DNA of 64,000 nucleotides, from the NCBI GenBank assembly GCA_028724525.1, contig JAQYCV010000016.1, forward strand, positions 16,992 through 80,991, written 5' to 3'. Below the pieces are notes generated by a model, which had not been told where the DNA came from, made no database searches, and saw nothing but the letters and a program-made list of their open reading frames with translations. The DNA is from Clostridiales bacterium (GTDB lineage Bacteria; Bacillota; Clostridia; Saccharofermentanales; DTU023). Shown here piece by piece: positions 34,403 to 41,580 of this stretch. Position numbers and translations under genes: made by a program. Every line of letters begins with the position of its first letter. Position 1 is the first letter of the stretch.

Positions 34403-35262
34403 GATGGATTGGTGAAGCAATAGGGACTCTGATCGCAAGAATGAGCCTCCCTGATACGCACTATGTATGCATCTTCTACCGTAGGATTTGCCAAAGTATA
34501 TTCTCCTGTAATAGCTCTATCGCCAGATGGCATAAAAACTTTCTTTTGATCTAATTCACGACGAACAACAAAAGCATTCTCAGGTAGATGCTGACTATCA
34601 TTCAGATAGTAGATTCTGTTATAAAGGGGGGCCACAAAATCTTGCTCACTACCTTGGAAAAGTACAGAGCCATGATCCAAAAGGACAACATCCGCGTTGA
34701 GTTGCTGGACATCATTGGCAATATGCGTAGATAGAACGATATTTGCGCCTCCATCATAATTTCTTATACCTTCAATAATCCTTAGTCTTTCTTCGGGATC
34801 CAAACCAACAAAGGGTTCATCCAAAATGATCAGATCTGGGTCCCCCAGAAAAGCTTGCGCAATCCCAAGTCTCTGCTTCATTCCTCCAGATAAATGCTTA
34901 ACTAGGGTATTGGAGAATGATGATAAATTCGTAAGCTCAAGGCAGTGCTGAATATTAGCTACTCGATCCACAAAATAAGGATACTGGATCGTTAAAAAGA
35001 GCTCTAGGGCTTCTCTTACCGTCAAGGTCGGAAAGATGGAAAAGAATTGCGGAAGGTATCCGATATGATTCTCATCTTGGTCATTAATGAGAATGCTACC
35101 TTTATAGTTACGATAATAACCCACCATGCAGCGAAATAAGGTAGTCTTTCCCGAACCATTTGGCCCCAGAATAACTGTTCTCTTGGACAATAAGGTTAAG
35201 CTTAAATTTTCAAAGACAGCTTGTCTGCGGAATTCTTTTGTTAATGCCGTAATTTTAATCAT
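34399..35262 (-). CDS. ABC transporter ATP-binding protein, cassette A
   Basis: 287 residues. Walker A GPNGSGKTT, Q-loop QFFSIFPTLT, signature LSGGMKQRLGIAQAF, Walker B LIILDEPF and switch His in VLSTHIAN are all present. The C-terminal 70 residues are an extension with LFQGSEQDFVAPLYNRIYYL, as in DrrA/CcmA-type ATPases of exporters. It overlaps the genes on both sides (8 bp upstream, 4 bp downstream), so it is translationally coupled to the two membrane proteins. I infer that it powers export or an immunity function for the secreted protein at the head of the operon. Confidence 0.9.
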   Translation of the reverse strand: MIKITALTKEFRRQAVFENLSLTLLSKRTVILGPNGSGKTTLFRCMVGYYRNYKGSILINDQDENHIGYLPQFFSIFPTLTVREALELFLTIQYPYFVDRVANIQHCLELTNLSSFSNTLVKHLSGGMKQRLGIAQAFLGDPDLIILDEPFVGLDPEERLRIIEGIRNYDGGANIVLSTHIANDVQQLNADVVLLDHGSVLFQGSEQDFVAPLYNRIYYLNDSQHLPENAFVVRRELDQKKVFMPSGDRAITGEYTLANPTVEDAYIVRIREAHSCDQSPYCFTNPS

Positions 35263-37219
35263 GAAATTTACCTTCTAAAGTGGCAATAAACTCTTCAGGT
35301 GTACGCGCGTCATTATTATCGAAAATATAACGACGGATGATTGCGATTCGTTCGTCGCGATCCTCTTCATTCTGTTCAACAAATTGATACAAATGATAAT
35401 AATTGTTTTTATTTTTTTCATATACGCGAGCCCGCTGGTGGTACTCTTCATCGTTCTTTTCAGCATATTTAAGAAATAGATAACTTTGATATTTTGCAGG
35501 ATAAAACTCCCAAATCGCATTAATCAGATCCCAATAATCTTCAGGGAATAGAGAGCCGATCAGGGTAAAGTCATCTGTATCTATATATCTTTCATAAGGG
35601 CTAATTGTATTGATTGCATCATCTACAACAATAAGCCGTTTCTTGCTTGGAGAATGCTGGCAAAGAACATTTTGATAGAAATCTACTACTTTGTTGGAAT
35701 TTAGGTTTGGATCTAATGCTGGATATAGGAGCGTCGTATCATCCACTTCCACCTTGCTATAGAGCCCGGAAAATAGAGCCATTGCCTGCGAGCTACCCTC
35801 AGCATGTCCATCATTCGATAATGAAAGATTGCTGTAGATGGGCCACTTGTAGTTGATTTGGATATCAAAGGTCGTCTCAACAGCAGGAGCAAGCGGATAA
35901 AAACCATTCAGAGAAGAATAATAAAGCGGGTGCAGATCAGGCATTGGATAATAGGGAAAGCCCGATGGCAAGAAGATCGCATTGTTATTAGAAACATAGC
36001 GACCGCCGTGACCTTGATAACGAATCGTTAGCGTACCTGAAGATGGGATACTATCTAAGATTTTGATCGTATCGTCCACCTGTTGAAAGTCGATTTTGTT
36101 CTTGCCGCACCAAATATCTTTAACCTGGAAACCATGATACAAAAGCAAATTCATCGTTTGGGATTCTAAGTTTGTATATTCCAATTGCAAGTCCGCTCTT
36201 AAGCAATCAGAAATTGAAATTGTCCCAGAGTATTTCAGTATTTGAAATGCGCCTTCCTTGTCAATGGTTTCGTCTGACGCAAAAGTATCTTTATTAATAC
36301 CCATATAATACTTTTGATCGATTACAGGTCCTTCCAAATCAATATACTTGGAATTAGGCAAGAAAGAATAGGGCTGGCTAGTTTGCCATCCCAAACAAAG
36401 TACAGAAGAGCACAACACTATCATTGTTATGTTCTTCTCGGTAACAAGGCGCTTATTGCCCGACCCATGCTTAGGTATAGATAAGTAATGCGATAAAAAA
36501 ATAGCAAAAAAAAGCCATAGCAAAAGAATGTTAGTTTTTTCTTGATCAATCTCCAATCCATATGAATATGGCGTTGGCATGTATGGAGCATCAGGCCATA
36601 GATTAACATAGTGAAGCAGTTTAACGATAACTGGGGATGCAGTTAATGCGAATAGCATTTGGGGAAATGGAGAAAATAGGATAAGAAGCACCAGTAGAAT
36701 TAAATAGCATACGTTCTGATTCTTTATGAATGAAATCAAAACACCTAATTGGAAACCAACCGCAGGAAGCAAAAAGAAGTATTGAATTGCATTCAATACA
36801 ATTTGTATTCTCAGACGCTGAAGTGCAAAATCGCCTCTCAATGCGGCAAGGCTTACAGCCAAGTAAAAAGTAAAACTGAGTGATGAAAGTAGCAAATTAA
36901 TCTTAATTGCTTGATTATAATGTATAAGTAAGCCTCTAGGTATGGCATATAATCTTTCCCAGAAGGCATGCCGATGGATACTTGAAAACAAGAAAAAACC
37001 CAAGAGCAGGTAGCTCATCATGAGTATGATAGCCGATTGATTGAGTTGTTGAATACTATCGCTAATCCCCAAATTTCTATGGAGTACCTTTATAAATAAA
37101 TAAAGATAAGCACCTAGAATCGCCAAGGCGATGATAGTCATCAAGCGAACTATTGCCGAGCGTGTAAAAGCCCGGCAATAGTTTGCAAAAATGAATCGAG
37201 AGCTACTTCGCTTCTTCAT
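35255..37219 (-). CDS. Large membrane protein with extracellular domain, cassette A
   Basis: 654 residues from ATG 37219. The first 310 residues contain about six or seven membrane segments (AIVRLMTIIALAILGAYLYL, IILMMSYLLLGFFLF, NILLLWLFFAIFLSHYL, ITMIVLCSSVLCLGW). After that comes a soluble, probably outward-facing part with a beta-sandwich look: TLTIRYQGHGGRYVSNN, GFYPLAPAVETTFDIQINY, YSNLSLSNDG. This resembles the N-terminal domain of M1 aminopeptidases fused to ABC-2 permeases, but no HExxH site follows. It starts 5 bp after the small secreted-protein gene and overlaps the ATPase gene by 8 bp. The layout recalls the large membrane proteins of lactococcin-972-type systems, but homology is not shown. 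Confidence 0.75.
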   Translation of the reverse strand: MKKRSSSRFIFANYCRAFTRSAIVRLMTIIALAILGAYLYLFIKVLHRNLGISDSIQQLNQSAIILMMSYLLLGFFLFSSIHRHAFWERLYAIPRGLLIHYNQAIKINLLLSSLSFTFYLAVSLAALRGDFALQRLRIQIVLNAIQYFFLLPAVGFQLGVLISFIKNQNVCYLILLVLLILFSPFPQMLFALTASPVIVKLLHYVNLWPDAPYMPTPYSYGLEIDQEKTNILLLWLFFAIFLSHYLSIPKHGSGNKRLVTEKNITMIVLCSSVLCLGWQTSQPYSFLPNSKYIDLEGPVIDQKYYMGINKDTFASDETIDKEGAFQILKYSGTISISDCLRADLQLEYTNLESQTMNLLLYHGFQVKDIWCGKNKIDFQQVDDTIKILDSIPSSGTLTIRYQGHGGRYVSNNNAIFLPSGFPYYPMPDLHPLYYSSLNGFYPLAPAVETTFDIQINYKWPIYSNLSLSNDGHAEGSSQAMALFSGLYSKVEVDDTTLLYPALDPNLNSNKVVDFYQNVLCQHSPSKKRLIVVDDAINTISPYERYIDTDDFTLIGSLFPEDYWDLINAIWEFYPAKYQSYLFLKYAEKNDEEYHQRARVYEKNKNNYYHLYQFVEQNEEDRDERIAIIRRYIFDNNDARTPEEFIATLEGKFHD

Positions 37220-37224
37220 TTGAA

Positions 37225-37638
37225 TTAGTTTTGCACTAACCAAAGGTATGTTTCAGCATCAACGTCTGGTCTTTGAAAAATATTATGGCTAGCAGATAAT
37301 TTTAAATACCATAAACACGGGGTGGAGTACGTATTCGTAACCTCAGCTCCCGAACTATCTCCAGGTGCCACAATTATAGTTCTATCAATCCTATAGCCAC
37401 TACCATTATTCGCAAATACGTCTGCCCTTGCATTTTGACTAGAAGTAGTAAAATTATTACACTCAAAGCCTTTCCATAGACCTGTTGTAGTTCCAGTAGT
37501 TGTGCTTTCAATTCCACTTGAGAGATAGATGTGGAAAGCTGGGGTTTCATATGCATAAACAATGAGTGAAACAGACATTGTGACAACTATTAGTAAAGCA
37601 AAAATAATAGTTGTGATTTTTTTGGTACAGGTATTCAT
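37225..37638 (-). CDS. Small Sec-secreted two-cysteine protein, cassette A
   Basis: 137 residues. The signal peptide is basic then hydrophobic (KKITTIIFALLIVVTMSVSLIV), with cleavage likely after VYA. The mature part of about 108 residues is Ser/Thr/Asn-rich and has two cysteines 48 positions apart (GFECNNF and STPCLWYLK), which could form a disulfide. AGAAGGATAGT precedes ATG, and a TTGACA box lies about 60 bp upstream (37701-37706 on the minus strand). The broken protein of cassette B has the same size and cysteine spacing. I recognise no family; a secreted toxin, bacteriocin or signal is inference from the ABC neighbours. Confidence 0.8.
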   Translation of the reverse strand: MNTCTKKITTIIFALLIVVTMSVSLIVYAYETPAFHIYLSSGIESTTTGTTTGLWKGFECNNFTTSSQNARADVFANNGSGYRIDRTIIVAPGDSSGAEVTNTYSTPCLWYLKLSASHNIFQRPDVDAETYLWLVQN

Positions 37639-37722
37639 ACTATCCTTCTGAAATAAAGCTTACAGAAGCGGCATTTGTAAATGTTAAAGCCGATCTCTTG
37701 TGTCAACTCCATTTTTGCAAGT

Positions 37723-37809
37723 TCATAACACTTTCTTAGCCTCTGCGAACCATAGCACTAGATTAGAATTGTCTAATTTATCGATGCTTGGTTGTTTGAA
37801 TTGTTTCAT
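37723..37809 (-). CDS. Possible 28-residue peptide ORF, cassette A
   Basis: ATG at 37809 has a very strong site, GGAAGGAGAGGAAG, and reads MKQFKQPSIDKLDNSNLVLW then FAEAKKVL before TGA. It overlaps the end of the 54-residue ORF in another frame. The peptide is amphipathic and has no signal sequence. It could be a coupled peptide, a leader, or chance; the ribosome-binding site is the main support. Confidence 0.4.
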   Translation of the reverse strand: MKQFKQPSIDKLDNSNLVLWFAEAKKVL

Positions 37810-37942
37810 CTTCCTCTCCTTCCATGAGATTAAGACTATACGGCCCAGAGTTTGCATCCCATGTTTCGTTTGCTTGGACAAGTACAGAAAGATTAATTAA
37901 AATTAGACAAATAAAAACAAACCGTACCAATATCTTTTTCAT
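37778..37942 (-). CDS. 54-residue small secreted peptide ORF, cassette A
   Basis: The ATG has a textbook site (GGAGGTAGGCT). The first 24 residues, MKKILVRFVFICLILINLSV then LVQA, form a signal peptide with a plausible cleavage after VQA. The predicted mature part is about 30 residues, NETWDANSGPYSLNLMEGEE then DETIQTTKHR. No cysteines remain after cleavage. It lies between the XRE regulator and the two-cysteine secreted protein, on the same strand. Its size and signal peptide would suit a pheromone or small bacteriocin, but I recognise no family. Confidence 0.55.
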   Translation of the reverse strand: MKKILVRFVFICLILINLSVLVQANETWDANSGPYSLNLMEGEEDETIQTTKHR

Positions 37943-38043
37943 AGCCTACCTCCTATATTTTCAAGCTTCACTTAAGCTTGTTGCTACCATCTGCATTACT
38001 AAGATTCTCTGAAGCTTAGCTTCTGCTACTTCCTGTTCCAAAA

Positions 38044-38562
38044 CTACGGTTCTCCAATAGTCACTATTTCCTCTCGTACGGTGTGTGCTATCCCACTTTT
38101 TGCGCTCATATACCAGTAGCGGACAAAGGGCATTAATAAAAACAAAAGAACAGCAATAAGAAATAATAAAATTCCAAAATGTGCGTACCTTTTTAATGTT
38201 TCAATTTGTTCTTCATCACGCAACATTTTTTCTGCGTAAAGTTCATTGATGCGAGATAATTGAGATGCTATCTCTTGGTTCGTTAATGGCTTTTCAGGTA
38301 CTGCAGTCTGTTCGTGATTGTTGGGATCGTTCATCTTCCTCGTAACGTTATCTACATCCCCTAATAAAGAACCAACAGAAACGTGTAAAACATCTGCAAG
38401 CTTTTCAAGAGATCTCGCATCAGGAACAGTAATACCTTTTTCCCAGTTAGCAATAGTCTGTCTACTTACATATAGTAATGAGGCAAGTTCTACCTGAGAA
38501 ATGCCAAGCGCTTTCCGAGTATTCCGTATTTTGTCGTATAAACTTTGATTATCCATATTCAT
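38044..38562 (-). CDS. XRE family regulator with C-terminal membrane segment
   Basis: About 172 residues from ATG 38562 (38556 is an equal alternative; neither has a good ribosome-binding site). The N-terminal helix-turn-helix is clear: IRNTRKALGISQVELASLLY and VSRQTIANWEKG, then LEKLADVLHVSVGSLLG. Residues about 130-155 are hydrophobic (FGILLFLIAVLLFLLMPFVRYW), so the regulator is probably membrane-tethered, with a short outer tail. This HTH-plus-membrane layout is common in regulators beside ABC exporters in Bacillota. It heads cassette A and probably controls it. Confidence 0.85.
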   Translation of the reverse strand: MNMDNQSLYDKIRNTRKALGISQVELASLLYVSRQTIANWEKGITVPDARSLEKLADVLHVSVGSLLGDVDNVTRKMNDPNNHEQTAVPEKPLTNQEIASQLSRINELYAEKMLRDEEQIETLKRYAHFGILLFLIAVLLFLLMPFVRYWYMSAKSGIAHTVREEIVTIGEP

Positions 38563-38728
38563 TCTTGCGAGATCTTGTCTCCTGTCACACATGCTTGTTT
38601 TAACGGTAAACAGGGTATAAAAATAAGTCAAGAAAAAATAATATATTAAGTGTCAAAGATTTTTAACATTGCAAAATATATGTAAAAGAGATGCTAAAAA
38701 ATTTCGACATTTCAGCGCAGCTTGAAAA

Positions 38729-38761
38729 TTTGTGGAATTTGCATAACGCAAATCCCACAAA
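38729..38761. promoter_or_regulatory. Inverted repeat upstream of the XRE regulator
   Basis: TTTGTGG (38729-38735) pairs with CCACAAA (38755-38761), and ATTTGC (38737-38742) with GCAAAT (38748-38753), around a 5-base loop with one mismatch. It lies about 165 bp upstream of the regulator. It could be an operator or the end of a transcript; no T run follows. Confidence 0.4.
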
Positions 38762-38832
38762 ATATGGAACTAGCAGCAAGGAAATAAAGAGGTCTTGCAC
38801 CTCCAGGTTAGTACCCATGTAGGGCGTACCGC

Positions 38833-38867
38833 AAAAAGACGGCCCCTGATGAGGAGGCCGTCTTTTT
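38833..38867. terminator. Bidirectional terminator after the LPxTG gene
   Basis: Perfect 12-bp stem AAAAAGACGGCC (38833-38844) / GGCCGTCTTTTT (38856-38867). It lies 25 bp beyond the stop of the minus-strand surface-protein gene and has A and T runs on both sides. Confidence 0.85.
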
Positions 38868-38891
38868 AATGTGCTTTGGAATGACTGGAGC

Positions 38892-40211
38892 TTACTTCTT
38901 CAAGAGAAGGCCCCAGGCGATTAATCCCAAGCTGACCATAAAACTAAGGCCAGAAGCCACACTACCCGTTGCAGGCAGTTGTTTTGCTTGGTCTACGGGC
39001 ATTTGCCCAGCAATACTCTGGCTGGTAGGCAAGGGCGACGTCTCGTCAGGCTGATTGAGCGGAATCACCACAGTAGATGCAGGTTCTATCGGACGAACGA
39101 TCAACTCTATGGGGGTTTCACTATAATGTGCCGTGAAGGTATGGTTGCCTTCTACGGTATATTTATCGCCTGGATAATACTCAGAGCCCTCCCAATATTG
39201 GAAGGAAGAGCCTGACAAGATGGTTCCCTCTGGGATTGTGAAAATCTCACCCAGCTTGACGTCGTAGACCTTAGGCTCACTAGAACCATCTGCCCAATGG
39301 CCCTCAGCGGGATCAAATGTGAGTTGGTAGGTCTCTAGTGGCTTCCATTCCGCTCGCAGGAGAAAGATCCCGTCATAGAGCGGATCAACATTTTTCGAGT
39401 TATAGGATATCCAATCGCGATTATAATCACTAAAATACTGTGATGAATTCCAATACCTACGTGTCTTTGCTGTACTTTCAACCCATTTAGGAAGGGACAT
39501 GCCTTCGAACATTTCCCGATATTCATCAATATCAGGATACTCTGAGTACCAACCGACAAAGCTATAATTATCTTTCGTGGGATCAGTTGGAAACTCTACA
39601 GTATTATCTTTATTGACAGTTTTAAGAATGGGGTCGGTGTTACCAGACCAATTGCCACCTTGAGGATCAAATTTTACATCCATTGACCCTAAGGGCATTC
39701 GCACCAGCAGGTATGGAACATTTGCATTGCGATTAAATTTAATCTTGAAGGTGCTGTAAGGCTTGCCGGATACTGCAGTCCAAGCATAGTCAGCATCATC
39801 ATCTCTATCATTAGATATATGATACCCCTCCGGAAGCCCGTCATGGTCTACTATAACTGTGAGTGTTTCACCATCTCTATAATCACCACCGTAGCGGTAG
39901 GCACTCTTATCATCATCCGGCCGTTTGAACACATCAACTGTCTCTTTATCTGATTCGTGAACATGCCCTTCTTCGTCTACCACCGTGATAGATAACTTCG
40001 TCCACATGTTTTTCATGTCAGCAGAAAGGGTGCTAAACCCGGGAGTAGTATGGCCCTTACCTTTTACTTCAGCATAGTTCAGCATAAAAAATAGAGGGTA
40101 TTTGTCATCGGCCTGCTCCTCTTGAGGAGACGCCTCCAGCAGTTCAGTATCTCCTTGGGCTTCCACAGGATAAGTAGAAAGCGCTGGAGAAAATAATACC
40201 CCCAAGGCCAT
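38892..40211 (-). CDS. LPxTG-anchored surface protein with InlB-type repeats
   Basis: 439 residues. The C-terminus is a sortase signal: QLPATGS, a hydrophobic stretch (GLSFMVSLGLIAWGLL) and KK. Two Listeria-Bacteroides (InlB B) repeats are visible: VKFDPQGGNWSG to YSFVGWYSE near residues 170-220 and LTFDPAEGHWADGSS to FTAHYSE near 300-370. The N-terminus MALGVLFSPALSTYPVEAQ looks like the end of a signal peptide without its basic start. An in-frame TAG lies eight codons upstream and no other start codon intervenes, and GGGAGGAGACAC precedes this ATG. So either the signal is very short or the gene has lost its 5' end. Likely an adhesin fragment. Confidence 0.8.
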   Translation of the reverse strand: MALGVLFSPALSTYPVEAQGDTELLEASPQEEQADDKYPLFFMLNYAEVKGKGHTTPGFSTLSADMKNMWTKLSITVVDEEGHVHESDKETVDVFKRPDDDKSAYRYGGDYRDGETLTVIVDHDGLPEGYHISNDRDDDADYAWTAVSGKPYSTFKIKFNRNANVPYLLVRMPLGSMDVKFDPQGGNWSGNTDPILKTVNKDNTVEFPTDPTKDNYSFVGWYSEYPDIDEYREMFEGMSLPKWVESTAKTRRYWNSSQYFSDYNRDWISYNSKNVDPLYDGIFLLRAEWKPLETYQLTFDPAEGHWADGSSEPKVYDVKLGEIFTIPEGTILSGSSFQYWEGSEYYPGDKYTVEGNHTFTAHYSETPIELIVRPIEPASTVVIPLNQPDETSPLPTSQSIAGQMPVDQAKQLPATGSVASGLSFMVSLGLIAWGLLLKK

Positions 40212-40292
40212 GTGTCTCCTCCCAAATCCCCCCTAATATTAACTTTATGATTGACATCGTAAACCATATAGTCTATTCTTAAAGAAAAAGGA

Positions 40293-40574
40293 GTGGATTC
40301 TATGTCAAGAGTTCCCACACAAATTCGTATTGAAGCTGAAGTCAAAAAACAAGCAACGGAGCTTTTTGGAGAGCTCGGCATGGATATGTCTAGTGCAGTT
40401 AATATTTTCCTAAAACAATGCATACTGCGCGGCGGCCTGCCTTTTTCAGTAGAAGTCCCTCAGTATTCCCCGAAGCTCATCCAGGCTATGGATGAAGCTC
40501 TTCGAATTTCCCGGGACCCCAATGTTGTAGGTTATACGAATATGGATGATCTCCGAAAAGCACTCGAGGAATAA
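40293..40574 (+). CDS. RelB/DinJ family antitoxin, apparently orphan
   Basis: 93 residues with the ribbon-helix-helix N-terminus of the family: TQIRIEAEVKKQATELFGEL then GMDMSSAVNIFLKQCILRGG, followed by LPFSVEVP. DinJ neutralises a YafQ-type mRNA interferase and represses its own promoter. AAAAGGAGTGGATTCT precedes ATG. No toxin gene follows: the next 58 bp hold only the terminator of tRNA-Phe. The gene is divergent from the truncated LPxTG gene. Confidence 0.85.
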   Translation: MDSMSRVPTQIRIEAEVKKQATELFGELGMDMSSAVNIFLKQCILRGGLPFSVEVPQYSPKLIQAMDEALRISRDPNVVGYTNMDDLRKALEE

Positions 40575-40594
40575 GTGCTGAATTTCCAAGCATC

Positions 40595-40630
40595 AAAAAA
40601 GGACGCCACATGTGTATGTTGACGTCCTCT
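40595..40630 (-). terminator. Terminator of tRNA-Phe
   Basis: On the minus strand AGGACG pairs with CGTCCT and is followed by six T. It lies just beyond the tRNA-Phe 3' end. Confidence 0.65.
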
Positions 40631-40632
40631 TT

Positions 40633-40708
40633 TGGTGCCCAGAGTCGGAATCGAACCAACGACACGGGGATTTTCAGTCCCCTGCTCTACCGACTGAGCT
40701 ATCTGGGC
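40633..40708 (-). tRNA. tRNA-Phe (anticodon GAA)
   Basis: Cloverleaf on the minus strand: acceptor GCCCAGA/TCTGGGC, D arm GCTC/GAGC, anticodon stem GGGGA/TCCCC around CTGAAAA, T loop GTTCGAT, discriminator A and encoded CCA. The anticodon GAA reads UUU/UUC. Confidence 0.95.
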
Positions 40709-40710
40709 TT

Positions 40711-40741
40711 AAAAACCTACCGGCCCGTAAAGGGCCGGTAG
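40711..40741 (-). terminator. Terminator between tRNA-Asp and tRNA-Phe
   Basis: Perfect 10-bp stem CTACCGGCCC / GGGCCGGTAG with a 5-base loop, followed on the minus strand by GTTTTT. It lies 2 bp after the CCA of tRNA-Asp, so tRNA-Phe may need its own promoter. Confidence 0.75.
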
Positions 40742-40742
40742 A

Positions 40743-40820
40743 TGGCGACGCAGATGGGGCTCGAACCCACGACCTCCAGCGTGACAGGCTGGCATTCTAA
40801 ACCAACTGAACTACTGCGCC
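40743..40820 (-). tRNA. tRNA-Asp (anticodon GTC)
   Basis: Cloverleaf on the minus strand: acceptor GGCGCAG/CTGCGTC (one G-T pair), anticodon stem CCAGC/GCTGG around CTGTCAC, T loop GTTCGAG, discriminator G (an aspartate identity base) and encoded CCA. The anticodon GUC reads GAU/GAC. Confidence 0.95.
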
Positions 40821-40908
40821 AGGTGCGTTTTGAAACGCTTGTGTATAGTAGCAAAGAAATCAGACAAATGCAAGGCTTTTTATTGCGCGGCTTTTAGCGG
40901 GGGCTTAT

Positions 40909-41529
40909 TTAGCTTGTGAGCTCCTCCATCTCTACTATTTTACAGGCCGTTTGCTCTAGCAATTCTTGGGTATGGCAGGTCATGATTAAGGTCCTATCCG
41001 GGCTAGGAAATTCTGCTAGACAAGTCAGGAGGATGTCTATCGCTTTTTTATCTAAAGCATTAAAAGGTTCATCTAATATTAAATAGCGAGGATTTTCCAT
41101 GAAGGCCTGGATAAGGCGCAGTTTCTGCCGCATACCCTGGGAGTACACGCGGTAAAGACGATCAATGTCTTTGTCCATACAGAAACGGCTGACCCAGGCT
41201 CTTAGTTCTGGGGCTTGAACTCGCTTTCTCAGGGAAGCCAAGAAAACTAAGTTTTCCCACCCGGTCCAGTTTTGCATAAATTCTGGTTGGTTAATGCTAA
41301 TACCCGCTTCAGGAAGAAAATCAAAATTCTCACCCAAAACCTGATCATCCACAATAATTTTGCCCTTATCTGGTTGAGAGAGACCCGTAATGAGCTGTAA
41401 AAAGACACTTTTGCCACTCCCATTGGGCCCCACCAGGCAATAGCTTTCACCTTCCTCGAAAGTGTAATTGACATCCGATAAGATCGTCACCTGTTTAAAG
41501 CTTTTTGTGACATGGTCTAGCTGAATCAT
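40909..41529 (-). CDS. ABC transporter ATP-binding protein, cassette B
   Basis: 206 residues. Walker A GPNGSGKS, a degenerate signature YSQGMRQKLRLIQAF, Walker B YLILDEPFNALD and switch His in IMTCHTQE are visible. It is short and has no C-terminal extension, unlike the cassette A ATPase. AAGGAGCTTATAT precedes ATG. It is the last gene of cassette B, 51 bp after the 468-residue membrane protein. The YSQGM signature is typical of small exporter or immunity ATPases. It should energise the two membrane proteins upstream. Confidence 0.88.
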   Translation of the reverse strand: MIQLDHVTKSFKQVTILSDVNYTFEEGESYCLVGPNGSGKSVFLQLITGLSQPDKGKIIVDDQVLGENFDFLPEAGISINQPEFMQNWTGWENLVFLASLRKRVQAPELRAWVSRFCMDKDIDRLYRVYSQGMRQKLRLIQAFMENPRYLILDEPFNALDKKAIDILLTCLAEFPSPDRTLIMTCHTQELLEQTACKIVEMEELTS

Positions 41530-41580
41530 ATATAAGCTCCTTCAATACTTTAATTTCCTCATCCTCTTCTCATTACATCT

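Noticed and set aside
37225..37638. Calling the cassette A secreted protein a lactococcin 972 family bacteriocin
   Set aside because: The gene order is similar but the protein has two widely spaced cysteines and no motif I can match to that family.
40633..40820. tRNA genes as an integration site of a mobile element
   Set aside because: No integrase, excisionase or duplicated tRNA end is visible in the window, so I do not call an attachment site.
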